Source of the DNA: a virus | Reading direction: 5' to 3' (one strand) | IMG/VR virus record: IMGVR_UViG_3300028569_001145 | Span: 1-64,000 of that record | Length of the DNA stretch: 64,000 bases | Shown here: in pieces, positions 41,586 through 47,990 of the stretch | Layout of the letters: the number at the start of each line of letters is the position of its first letter | How positions within the stretch are numbered: the first letter of the stretch is position 1 | The notes under the pieces: generated by a model | The model's database searches: none | What the model saw: the letters and a program-made list of their open reading frames with translations, nothing else | Told to the model about the DNA's origin: nothing | Program-made: the position numbers and the translations under genes

Positions 41586-41655
41586 GTGTTGTTCCATTGA
41601 GAACGGAATGTATAAGAGTAAGACTAAACGTTGCTACAACACAGAGGATTTCTCA
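41586..41655 (+). ncRNA. Spacer pseudoknot 3 (element b to c)
   Basis: Stem 1 GTGTTGT (41586-41592) with ACAACAC (41636-41642). Stem 2 TGAGAA (41598-41603) with TTCTCA (41650-41655). Interleaved. It also holds TTGTTCC-N9-GGAATGTA, which recurs in element c. Confidence 0.5.
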
Positions 41656-41665
41656 CCCTCAACAT

Positions 41666-41762
41666 AGTCAGGTGGCGCAATTGGCAGACGTTGTTCCGAA
41701 GTACAAGGAATGTAAAATGGGTTCATACTCATAGCATGCAAGTTCGAATCTTGCCCTGACTA
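41666..41762 (+). ncRNA. tRNA-like element c
   Basis: 97 nt. D arm GGCGCAATTGGCAGACG, T arm GCAAGTTCGAATCTTGC. Centre: GTTCC/GGAAT with a nine-base loop GAAGTACAA, then a six-pair variable arm ATGGGT/ACTCAT. GTA is present, but the loop is too long and lacks T33, so a tRNA-Tyr reading is weak. Confidence 0.65.
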
Positions 41763-41764
41763 CA

Positions 41765-41812
41765 AATTCAGTTATCGGTGGGCAAGTCTGAATTAAAACA
41801 AAATCTTGCCCA
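41765..41812 (+). ncRNA. Spacer pseudoknot 4 (element c to d)
   Basis: Stem 1 AATTCAG (41765-41771) with CTGAATT (41788-41794). Stem 2 TGGGCAAG (41779-41786) with CTTGCCCA (41805-41812). Both perfect and interleaved: the clearest case. It starts three bases after element c and ends five before d. Confidence 0.7.
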
Positions 41813-41816
41813 ACAT

Positions 41817-41980
41817 AGTCAGGTGGCGGAATTGTTTGGCGCTGGGATAAAAACTGGGGCCTGAGACATTGGTAGACGCTATTATCTGAGACGCTGGGCG
41901 TGATTCTCGTTCGATTCGAGAAGTAGACTCTGGTGGGAGTAGGCGCAGCTCACTTACAGGTTCGAATCCTGTCCTGACTA
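41817..41980 (+). ncRNA. tRNA-like element d, with a nested tRNA-like core
   Basis: 164 nt, about twice a tRNA. The outer arms match the family. The insert holds TTGGTAGACGC and TTCTCGTTCGATTCGAGAA, a second D-loop and T-arm, as if one tRNA were inserted in another. No clear inner acceptor stem. Confidence 0.6.
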
Positions 41981-41994
41981 CACAGAGTTATCTT

Positions 41995-42047
41995 ATAATT
42001 TATTCTACTCTTTCCAAAAACGGTATAAATTATGGCAGCTTGGAAAG
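41995..42047 (+). ncRNA. Spacer pseudoknot 5 (element d to e)
   Basis: Stem 1 ATAATTTAT (41995-42003) with ATAAATTAT (42025-42033). Stem 2 CTTTCCAA (42010-42017) with TTGGAAAG (42040-42047). Perfect and interleaved. Confidence 0.7.
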
Positions 42048-42058
42048 ACAAGCAATAC

Positions 42059-42185
42059 AGTCAGGTGGCGGAATGGTAGACGCAGGTTGGTATTAAGTGT
42101 CGGTAATCAAGACGGGTGTATAAGCAATAGAAGCCCTGAGAGAAAAGCACACCTCATCACACAGGTTCGAATCCTGTCCTGACTA
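42059..42185 (+). ncRNA. tRNA-like element e
   Basis: 127 nt. Family acceptor, D and T arms. The 80-base centre has ATTA/TAAT and GGTGT/ACACC pairings but no recognisable anticodon arm. Confidence 0.6.
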
Positions 42186-42211
42186 CGGTTCTGTGCTGCC
42201 TAAACGTACAG

Positions 42212-42243
42212 GAGGATGTCAACTTTCCTCTAACAATAGTTGA
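42212..42243 (+). ncRNA. Spacer pseudoknot 6 (element e to f)
   Basis: Compact. Stem 1 GAGGA (42212-42216) with TCCTC (42226-42230). Stem 2 TCAACT (42219-42224) with AGTTGA (42238-42243). Interleaved with a one-base joint. Confidence 0.6.
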
Positions 42244-42246
42244 GTT

Positions 42247-42319
42247 AGTCAGGTGGCGCAACGGTGACGCTGTGGAGTCGCTCTCTGCATTGATACAGGT
42301 TCGAATCCTGTCCTGACTA
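42247..42319 (+). ncRNA. tRNA-like element f
   Basis: 73 nt. D arm GGCGCAACGGTGACGC, T arm CAGGTTCGAATCCTG. Centre TGTGGAG-TCGCT-CTCTGCA is a seven-pair stem with a five-base loop in place of the normal five-pair, seven-base anticodon arm. Confidence 0.65.
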
Positions 42320-42321
42320 CA

Positions 42322-42372
42322 AAAATACATCAACGTATTGGGGATCAAACCTCGTTAGGCTCTGGGTATTTT
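42322..42372 (+). ncRNA. Spacer hairpin between elements f and g
   Basis: AAAATAC (42322-42328) pairs with GTATTTT (42366-42372), enclosing AACG/CGTT. A closed long stem, not a pseudoknot. Confidence 0.4.
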
Positions 42373-42504
42373 AGTCAGGTGGCGGAATTGGTAGACGCTC
42401 ATAAAGTTGTGGAATAGCACTTTGAAAAGAGAAAGCTCACATTATAGTTAGAAGCTATTTATGGATAGTTGCAAATAATACAGGTTCGAATCCTGTCCTG
42501 ACTA
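42373..42504 (+). ncRNA. tRNA-like element g
   Basis: 132 nt. Family acceptor, D arm GGCGGAATTGGTAGACGC and T arm. Centre of about 85 bases with AAAGT/ACTTT and TGTG/CACA that interleave, then CTAT/ATAG. No anticodon arm. Confidence 0.6.
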
Positions 42505-42581
42505 CCAAAAAAAATCGTAGTACCGAAAGGGAACAATGTAGAAGGAACATCTACAGCAGGTTAAGCGATATCCTGTATTTT

Positions 42582-42654
42582 GGACTTTTAGCTTAATTGG
42601 CCAGAGCGTGACACTGATAAAGTCAAGATACAGGTTCAAGTCCTGTAGAGTCCA
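42582..42654 (+). tRNA. tRNA-Ile (GAT)
   Basis: Acceptor GGACTTT/AGAGTCC, D arm GCTTAATTGGCCAGAGC, loop CTGATAA with GAT on stem TGAC/GTCA plus an A-A mismatch, T arm ACAGGTTCAAGTCCTGT. Confidence 0.85.
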
Positions 42655-42765
42655 CACCTTAAAACCGATTCGGGTTCGTGAACAAGGGAGGCCCGTTCTT
42701 CTCGTGCAAGAAAGAAATCACGTTAAATCTCCTCATTCCAGGTGGCGGCGGTGACCTGGTAATAT

Positions 42766-42837
42766 TACCTCCTCGTCTAACGGCAGGACAAGTGGTTTTG
42801 GTCCACTTAATCGAGGTTCGAATCCTTGGGAAGGTAG
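42766..42837 (+). tRNA. tRNA-Gln (TTG), slightly degenerate
   Basis: Acceptor TACCTCC with GAAGGTA (one mismatch), D arm GTCTAACGGCAGGAC, anticodon arm AGTGG-TTTTGGT-CCACT with TTG, T arm CGAGGTTCGAATCCTTG. One extra base separates T stem and acceptor. The hairpin CCAGGT...ACCTGG just upstream resembles a decayed D arm of the tRNA-like family. Confidence 0.65.
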
Positions 42838-42860
42838 CAATAGAGTTTTTGATTTTTGGA

Positions 42861-42869
42861 CTATTTATA
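42861..42869 (+). promoter_or_regulatory. Late-type promoter box CTATTTATA
   Basis: Four bases before the ATG at 42874. Confidence 0.55.
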
Positions 42870-42873
42870 TTAA

Positions 42874-43491
42874 ATGGTTAACATATCAAAGCTTAGAAAA
42901 TATCATTTCCTATACAAGACTACTAATCTTGTAAATGGGAAGTACTACTATGGAATGCATTCAACAAATAACCTTAAAGACGGTTATTTAGGCAGTGGAA
43001 AGTACTTATGGTATGCGATTAAAAAATACGGGAAAGAAAATTTTTACATTGAAATTTTAAAGTTCTTTGAAACAAGGGAAGCTTTAATAGAAGCAGAAAA
43101 GAAACTTGTAACTGTTGTCGAAGTTAATAATTCAAATTGTATGAATTTAAAACCCGGAGGTAAGGGGGGATTTAAAGACTCTAAACATAGGGAAGCTTTT
43201 GTTAATAGTATACCTGTAGATAAAAAAAGAGAATATGCATTTAAAAGACATAAACAAGGTGTTTTCGGTTTTAAAGGTAAAAACCATAAACCTGAAACTA
43301 TTGAAAAGATGAAGTTACATAAAGGTAAACAAGCAAAAGAAAAGAATTCTCAGTTCGGAACAAAATGGATTACAAATGAGATTGAAAATAAAAAAATAAA
43401 AGTTACTGATCAGATTCCAGAAGGATGGAGAGCGGGTAGAAAAATAAAGTTGGATTTTAAGCAAGAAGTTCGTATAATTATAGCAACATAA
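42874..43491 (+). CDS. GIY-YIG homing endonuclease inside the RNA array
   Basis: 205 aa. HFLYKTTNLVNGKYYYGMHS (about 10-29) is a GIY-YIG core of the Seg type; LGSGKYLWYAIKKYGKENF follows. HKPETIEKMKLHKGK is NUMOD3-like. It splits tRNA-Gln from the final tRNA-Met, and its 3' end carries the promoter for the downstream gene. Confidence 0.87.
   Translation: MVNISKLRKYHFLYKTTNLVNGKYYYGMHSTNNLKDGYLGSGKYLWYAIKKYGKENFYIEILKFFETREALIEAEKKLVTVVEVNNSNCMNLKPGGKGGFKDSKHREAFVNSIPVDKKREYAFKRHKQGVFGFKGKNHKPETIEKMKLHKGKQAKEKNSQFGTKWITNEIENKKIKVTDQIPEGWRAGRKIKLDFKQEVRIIIAT
43450..43480 (+). promoter_or_regulatory. Bacteroidota-type promoter
   Basis: TTG at 43450-43452, 20-base spacer, TATAATTA at 43473-43480, within the endonuclease 3' end. 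Confidence 0.6.
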
Positions 43492-43495
43492 AGGG

Positions 43496-43508
43496 AGTTC
43501 TTTGACAT
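43496..43508 (+). promoter_or_regulatory. boxA-like antitermination site, second copy
   Basis: AGTTCTTTGACAT, as at 40720. Its inverse GTCAAAGAAC occurs at 43828, just before the last tRNA, so the two could pair. Confidence 0.45.
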
Positions 43509-43535
43509 TTTAAAAACAAGAAAGGAAAAAACAAA

Positions 43536-43817
43536 ATGGAAATTACATCATTCGTTTTAGGTATGCTTACGGTTACAGGTTTGGCAATTGCTGTACTTGT
43601 AGTTTTAGGTATAGTTAAGATTTACAACCAAGGCAAGAAAATTGCAGAATTAAAACAATCAATTGGATTAGTTGAAAACAATTCAAACGATTGGATTATG
43701 CAACTAGAAGAACAAATGTGCAGGAATTTTGATGACATTAGACGTGAGTATTCGTCTTATGTAGATTCACGTATTGACAGGCTTCAGTCAAATAAAAAGG
43801 AGGCAATAACTAAATAA
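43536..43817 (+). CDS. Membrane protein with coiled coil, 93 aa
   Basis: One transmembrane helix (LGMLTVTGLAIAVLVVLGIV, about 8-27), then a coiled-coil region to the end. Between the boxA-like site and the last tRNA. Function unknown. Confidence 0.7.
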   Translation: MEITSFVLGMLTVTGLAIAVLVVLGIVKIYNQGKKIAELKQSIGLVENNSNDWIMQLEEQMCRNFDDIRREYSSYVDSRIDRLQSNKKEAITK

Positions 43818-43850
43818 TCATTAACCCGTCAAAGAACTTTTCCTTTATTT

Positions 43851-43924
43851 GGACCTTTAGCTCAGCAGGTTAGAGCAGCGCTCTCATAAAGCGAAGGTCT
43901 CTGGTTCGAATCCAGAATGGTCCA
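43851..43924 (+). tRNA. tRNA-Met (CAT), second
   Basis: Acceptor GGACCTT/ATGGTCC (one mismatch), D arm GCTCAGCAGGTTAGAGC, anticodon arm GCGCT-CTCATAA-AGCGA with CAT, T arm TCTGGTTCGAATCCAGA. Confidence 0.93.
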
Positions 43925-43957
43925 CAACGCAGTCAGATGCCCGTAGCTACGGTTTAA

Positions 43958-43988
43958 GGTCTATCATTAATTTGGTAGGCCTTTTTTT
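43958..43988 (+). terminator. Rho-independent terminator of the RNA array
   Basis: GGTCTA (43958-43963) pairs with TAGGCC (43976-43981, one G-U), then seven T. A perfect palindrome CCGTAGCTACGG lies just before it (43941-43952). Confidence 0.8.
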
Positions 43989-43994
43989 ATTTTA

Positions 43995-44003
43995 CTATTT
44001 ATC
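43995..44003 (+). promoter_or_regulatory. Late-type box variant CTATTTATC
   Basis: Six bases before the ATG at 44010. Confidence 0.4.
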
Positions 44004-44009
44004 AATGTT

Positions 44010-44162
44010 ATGGCACCAGCAAAAGGAAAATCAAAAACCACTTCAGTTATTACCAGGATTGAAAAGCCTAAAGTACGTCGTCCAGGAGTTCATGCAAAAT
44101 CTAAAACATCTAAACTTAAACAAAGTAGAAATTACAAGAAGCTAAATAGAGGGCAAGGTTAA
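44010..44162 (+). CDS. Small basic protein, 50 aa
   Basis: MAPAKGKSKTTSVITRIEKP then KVRRPGVHAKSKTSKLKQS. I know similar short basic proteins (RPGVHAKTKTSKLK...) from large phages; function unknown, perhaps DNA-packing or head-associated. Its late-type box agrees. Confidence 0.7.
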   Translation: MAPAKGKSKTTSVITRIEKPKVRRPGVHAKSKTSKLKQSRNYKKLNRGQG

Positions 44163-44193
44163 TTGCTTTCTTCTTATTTTATTCGTATATTTA
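44163..44193 (+). promoter_or_regulatory. Bacteroidota-type promoter
   Basis: TTG at 44163-44165, 20-base spacer, TATATTTA at 44186-44193; ATG at 44199. Confidence 0.7.
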
Positions 44194-44198
44194 CTGTT

Positions 44199-44429
44199 AT
44201 GAATAGTAGTTGGAGGATTATTGCTTTAAACCCTGATAAGAAGATAGGGGGTGTCTGGAGATTGAAAGATGATAAAAGGTTTTATTTAGGTGATTCTACT
44301 TCTTTCGGCTATATTGCAGAATTTTCAGTACGTAGTGGTTATATGTGGGCAAAGTGCGGTGGATCTAAAGTATACGGTATTCCAGAATTAAGAAGGTTTG
44401 AATACGTTCTTTTAGAAGCTCTTTCCTAA
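44199..44429 (+). CDS. Hypothetical protein, 76 aa
   Basis: Starts behind the promoter; the longer frame from 44163 covers it. Beta-rich (WRIIALNPDKKIGGVWRLKD, GYIAEFSVRSGYMW). Function unknown. Confidence 0.65.
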   Translation: MNSSWRIIALNPDKKIGGVWRLKDDKRFYLGDSTSFGYIAEFSVRSGYMWAKCGGSKVYGIPELRRFEYVLLEALS

Positions 44430-44437
44430 GATACTAC

Positions 44438-44446
44438 CTATTTATA
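44438..44446 (+). promoter_or_regulatory. Late-type promoter box CTATTTATA
   Basis: Eighteen bases before the ATG at 44465. Confidence 0.45.
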
Positions 44447-44464
44447 TAAAAGCGCTTTTTTAAA

Positions 44465-44998
44465 ATGAATAAACAATTTAACAGAATGCAGAAACTTGCC
44501 GGTATACTTACCGAAGGTTTATACACTACTCAAATGGATTTTGAATCTCCTGTTGCTACGGAAGGAAATGAAGTTCATGAGGAGGCGATGGATAATGTAG
44601 AGGGACCTATGCCCGAAGCTAGAAAGATGACCAAGGAGGAATTCAAATCTAAGATCCGTGAGATGATCTTGGCGGAAAGATCTCTTAGTGAAGCTAAGAA
44701 AAAGAAAGATAAAGAAGAGGATACTGCAGAGGAAGATGTTAATGTTGATATGGAACCTACCGGAGAAGAGGATGTTGATATGACTATGGATGTTCCACAG
44801 CCTGGTGATACTTCTATCGATATTAACGGTGACGGTGTTACTGATATTGATGCAGGATCTTCAGAAGCTAAAAAAGCCTTTGGTGATTTAACTGATGCTT
44901 TTCAAGCTGCTAAAGCTTTGGGAGATGAGAAGTTGATCCGTCAAATTGCAAACACAATTACATACTTTAATAAGAATATTATTCTAAAACAGGGTTAA
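44465..44998 (+). CDS. Acidic protein with EF-hand/dockerin-like loop
   Basis: 177 aa. TKEEFKSKIREMILAERSL resembles the N-terminal helix of other late proteins here. A long Glu/Asp-rich middle, then SIDINGDGVTDIDAGSSEA, a D-x-N-x-D calcium loop. Possibly a scaffold or head-core protein. Confidence 0.72.
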   Translation: MNKQFNRMQKLAGILTEGLYTTQMDFESPVATEGNEVHEEAMDNVEGPMPEARKMTKEEFKSKIREMILAERSLSEAKKKKDKEEDTAEEDVNVDMEPTGEEDVDMTMDVPQPGDTSIDINGDGVTDIDAGSSEAKKAFGDLTDAFQAAKALGDEKLIRQIANTITYFNKNIILKQG

Positions 44999-45022
44999 TC
45001 AAAATATCTGTGTTAGATTAAG

Positions 45023-45048
45023 GGGATATCTTAGGGTATCCCTTTTTT
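45023..45048 (+). terminator. Rho-independent terminator
   Basis: GGGATA (45023-45028) pairs with TATCCC (45037-45042), then six T. Confidence 0.8.
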
Positions 45049-45073
45049 ATTTAGGTTTTACGTTACTATCTTC

Positions 45074-45082
45074 TTATTTATA
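45074..45082 (+). promoter_or_regulatory. Late-type promoter box TTATTTATA
   Basis: Eleven bases before the ATG at 45094. Confidence 0.45.
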
Positions 45083-45093
45083 TACAAACTACT

Positions 45094-45525
45094 ATGAATG
45101 CTGATAATGTGTTTGGTCTGTTTGATTCTGAAGAAGTAGGCCCTGATGTTAAGAAGATTACAGATGTAACTCAATACCCTACTATTTTCATAAAGTTATT
45201 TGTTAAGTTTGTTAATAATATAGATCCTCTGAATGAGGTTATGGCTAAGACTTTGAAGAAGATGGGCGGTGATGCTGATCTTGAGAAATTAAAATACGCT
45301 AACAAACTAATATCAGTAGCTAGAGCTTACGAAATAATACAGGAGTTCGATTTCCAGGATAACACACACGTTGAAGCTCTCCTTGAGGAAGATGCAGAAG
45401 AAGTACTTGCTGCTTGTACTTATATGCTACAGGTACTTACTCGATATGAGGAATATGAAAAATGTGCTTTTATTAAAGATTTGAAAGATTTTATAACTTT
45501 TTCTCAAAAGAAGTTGCTTTTGTGA
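45094..45525 (+). CDS. Hypothetical protein, 143 aa
   Basis: Helical (PTIFIKLFVKFVNNIDPLNEV..., EEVLAACTYMLQVLTRYEEYEKC). Not recognised. Late-type box. The next promoter lies at its end. Confidence 0.7.
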   Translation: MNADNVFGLFDSEEVGPDVKKITDVTQYPTIFIKLFVKFVNNIDPLNEVMAKTLKKMGGDADLEKLKYANKLISVARAYEIIQEFDFQDNTHVEALLEEDAEEVLAACTYMLQVLTRYEEYEKCAFIKDLKDFITFSQKKLLL

Positions 45526-45543
45526 TTCCCTGTTCCTATATTA
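45514..45543 (+). promoter_or_regulatory. Bacteroidota-type promoter, no clear gene
   Basis: GTTGC with TTG at 45514-45516, 20-base spacer, TATATTA at 45537. The ATG at 45549 opens only seven codons before a stop after an A8 run. Confidence 0.5.
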
Positions 45544-45579
45544 AGAACATGGGGTTTGAAAAAAAAGTTTGAAAAGAGG

Positions 45580-45609
45580 TTGGATAAAAGGATGTAAGTT
45601 ATTATATTA
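45580..45609 (+). promoter_or_regulatory. Bacteroidota-type promoter
   Basis: TTG at 45580-45582, 20-base spacer, TATATTA at 45603-45609; ATG at 45615. Confidence 0.65.
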
Positions 45610-45614
45610 AGTAT

Positions 45615-45809
45615 ATGAGATATAGAAATCAAGTAAATGTTAAGTTAGATGTATTAGAAAATAATTTAAGGACATTAGAGCAGATTGTTCAAAGACAGTT
45701 ACCAGTCAAGGAGTATTTAGATACTTTAGAGAAAACTAAGAAAATATTAGAAGATGTGAAAGGTTTGATTAGTATTGAACCAACCACTAATGATGAAATC
45801 TCAAACTAA
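45615..45809 (+). CDS. Small coiled-coil protein, 64 aa
   Basis: MRYRNQVNVKLDVLENNLRT then IVQRQLPVKEYLDTLEKTK. I recognise this pattern from marine and aquatic myoviruses, function unknown. Confidence 0.75.
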   Translation: MRYRNQVNVKLDVLENNLRTLEQIVQRQLPVKEYLDTLEKTKKILEDVKGLISIEPTTNDEISN

Positions 45810-45823
45810 CCTAAATTAAAGTT

Positions 45824-46612
45824 ATGAACTTAGCAGCAGAACAAATTCAAGCAAATTGGGAAGAATTCTTAGGGTATATTGACCGTTATATTGAATCTCC
45901 TAGAAAAGAGCAATTAACACAATTTTATTTAGACAGACAGGGTAGATTTATTTTGATGCCTGCTGCTAATACTACTAAGTACCATAACTGCTTCCCTGGC
46001 GGTTATGTTGAGCATGTTAATCGAGTAGTTAAAGCTTCTCTACATTTTGCAAAACTCTGGGAGAAGTTTGGATGTGATATGTCTACTTTTACTATTGAAG
46101 AATTAGTTTTTGCTGCTCTCAATCACGATCTAGGTAAGGTAGGTGATACTGAGAATGATTTATATATTCCAGGTCAAGATGAGTGGAGAAGGAAAAACCT
46201 AGGTGAAGTTTATACATATAATACCCAGGTTGCTTTCATGACAGTACCGGACCGTTCTCTATTCTTATTACAGGATGCAGGTATTAGGGTTTCTATGAAC
46301 GAAATGCTTGCGATCAGAACTCATGATGGTCTTTATGATGAAGCAAATAAAGGATATTTAATATCTAGAGTTCCAGAGAGCAGACCTAAATCAGCAATCG
46401 TTTATATCTTACACCAAGCCGACTTAATGGCTTCAGTGGTTGAATTAACTATCAACCCAGTTGAACAACCAAAGTCAAAGCAGTTTGCAATCGCAAAAGA
46501 AACTACTCAAAAGAACCCAGTAACTCATCAACAACAAGCAAAAAATAAAGCTCTTTCAAATGTGCAAAGTGAAGGCTTAAAAAATGCAATGTCTAACTTT
46601 TTTGAAGCATAA
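45824..46612 (+). CDS. HD-domain hydrolase
   Basis: 262 aa. NCFPGGYVEHVNRVVKASL supplies the first His; ALNHDLGKVGD (about 102-112) is the HD pair; RTHDGLYDEA and YILHQADLMAS complete the metal site. Similar to YhaM/YfdR-like HD phosphohydrolases. May hydrolyse nucleotides or RNA ends. Confidence 0.83.
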   Translation: MNLAAEQIQANWEEFLGYIDRYIESPRKEQLTQFYLDRQGRFILMPAANTTKYHNCFPGGYVEHVNRVVKASLHFAKLWEKFGCDMSTFTIEELVFAALNHDLGKVGDTENDLYIPGQDEWRRKNLGEVYTYNTQVAFMTVPDRSLFLLQDAGIRVSMNEMLAIRTHDGLYDEANKGYLISRVPESRPKSAIVYILHQADLMASVVELTINPVEQPKSKQFAIAKETTQKNPVTHQQQAKNKALSNVQSEGLKNAMSNFFEA

Positions 46613-46902
46613 TGGGACTACTTGTAAGCATATTAGGGATACTTGTTTTAGTTTTAGGGTATACAACCTTTAACCTTTTACGTAAAAATGAGAAACAGGA
46701 AGATGTGCTTGCACAATACCTAACATACATGGATAACATATCTAAACAGATAGAATATTCTGATGTAAAGTTAAATCAAATAGACGCTAAGGGTATCTTT
46801 AAATCTGATGATGAAATAGGTTGGTTTTTTGAACAGATAAAGAATCTGCAATTACAGTTAAATAATTTTAAATTACTCGATGACGGCAGAAGCAAAAAAT
46901 AA
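46612..46902 (+). CDS. Membrane protein, 96 aa
   Basis: N-terminal helix GLLVSILGILVLVLGYTTFNLL, then a soluble coil with KGIFKSDDEIGWFFEQIKNLQ, a motif known from many phages. Overlaps the sigma gene by 23 bases. Function unknown. Confidence 0.72.
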   Translation: MGLLVSILGILVLVLGYTTFNLLRKNEKQEDVLAQYLTYMDNISKQIEYSDVKLNQIDAKGIFKSDDEIGWFFEQIKNLQLQLNNFKLLDDGRSKK

Positions 46903-47617
46903 AAATTACTTTACTCATGATACTGAACTTGCTATTATAAAATATAACATAACAGAAGATCTAGGGGAACGTAATAAGATATACCGGGAAGAGATTCATT
47001 ATCCGTTATTTAAGTTAACGCAGAACCTAATACATACGTTTAAATTCTATTATACAGAAGAAACAAATCTAGAAGATCTTCAACATGAGGTCATTACCTT
47101 TTTGCTAACCAAACTGGATAAGTTTAATCCTGAGAAAGGAGCTAAGGCATATTCATACTTTGGAACGATAGCAAAAAGATACTTGATTGCATCTAATCAG
47201 AAAAACTATAAAAAGAGGTTAGAACTACTATCATTAGATAGTTTAAATATCGAACAAGAGGATGGTGAATTCGTATATGGAGATACTTTAGATACCTCCG
47301 AGATTACCCCAGAGACCTTACTAACTCAAGAATTAGAAGATATAACAGAATTTCTAAACGCTTATATTGAGCATTGTACAGAGAATATCTACATTATATT
47401 TCCCAACAGTGATGACGCTAAGATAGCAGATGCTATTTTAAATCTATTTAGAAGAAGAGATAAAATTTCAATCTTTAATAAAAAAGCACTCTACATTTAC
47501 ATAAGGGAGCAAGTTGATATTAAAACTCCTAAGATCACTAGGATTGCTAACGAATTGCGAGATATCTTTAATAGAGAGTATGTTTTTTATCTAGAGAATG
47601 GGTATGTTAATTTCTAA
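46880..47617 (+). CDS. gp55-like late transcription sigma factor
   Basis: 245 aa. LEDLQHEVITFLLTKLDKFN then PEKGAKAYSYFGTIAKRYLI (about 62-100) is the region 2 of T4 gp55-like late sigma factors. The later parts are divergent. It lies at the head of the structural block. The NTATTTATA boxes are its plausible targets: the T4 gp55 box is TATAAATA, whose complement has the same letters as TATTTATA. Confidence 0.82.
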   Translation: MTAEAKNKNYFTHDTELAIIKYNITEDLGERNKIYREEIHYPLFKLTQNLIHTFKFYYTEETNLEDLQHEVITFLLTKLDKFNPEKGAKAYSYFGTIAKRYLIASNQKNYKKRLELLSLDSLNIEQEDGEFVYGDTLDTSEITPETLLTQELEDITEFLNAYIEHCTENIYIIFPNSDDAKIADAILNLFRRRDKISIFNKKALYIYIREQVDIKTPKITRIANELRDIFNREYVFYLENGYVNF

Positions 47618-47630
47618 AAGTCTTTAGTTT

Positions 47631-47639
47631 CTATTTATA
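47631..47639 (+). promoter_or_regulatory. Late-type promoter box CTATTTATA
   Basis: Fifteen bases before the ATG at 47655, head of the baseplate block. Confidence 0.6.
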
Positions 47640-47654
47640 AAAAATAGACTTACT

Positions 47655-47990
47655 ATGAGCTTAGATAAGATTATATTCAAGAATAAAAAATTCTCAGACC
47701 TTCTAGAAGAAATATATGATAACCAGAAAAAGAAGGAAAAGCAGATTACTGGCCTGATCGGAGAACTCAGACCACTGGTTCAAGATACCGGAGACGCTAC
47801 CTTGATTGTACCTTTAATCAAAGAGTATTTAGAAATAGGAGTAAAAAATGACGAACAGTTAATTAAAGTAGCTACTATTCTTCAACGAATCTTCCAGAAC
47901 CAAGAATCAGGTGGAGAAGGGTTAGGTATAACAGAAGAAGAAAGAGAACAGTTAATGCAATCAATTGATACCTTAGTTAAAAAAGATTAA
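47655..47990 (+). CDS. Hypothetical structural-block protein, 111 aa
   Basis: Helical: DLLEEIYDNQKKKEKQITGL and PLIKEYLEIGVKNDEQLIKV then RIFQ. Its stop touches the spike gene start (TAATG). Perhaps a tail assembly factor. Seen in related marine myoviruses as unknown. Confidence 0.72.
   Translation: MSLDKIIFKNKKFSDLLEEIYDNQKKKEKQITGLIGELRPLVQDTGDATLIVPLIKEYLEIGVKNDEQLIKVATILQRIFQNQESGGEGLGITEEEREQLMQSIDTLVKKD

Noticed and set aside
41666-41762. tRNA-Tyr (GTA) reading of element c
   Set aside because: GTA is present, but the loop is nine bases, T33 is missing and the closing pair fails.
42157-42348. 63 aa minus-strand frame
   Set aside because: Antisense of tRNA-like element f and the T arm of e.
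42322-42372. Seventh spacer pseudoknot (f-g)
   Set aside because: Its helices nest and do not interleave.
42678-42881. 67 aa + strand frame
   Set aside because: Runs through tRNA-Gln; composition is not gene-like.
45549-45572. Seven-codon frame behind the promoter at 45514
   Set aside because: Too short; an A8 run could extend it by slippage but nothing supports it.
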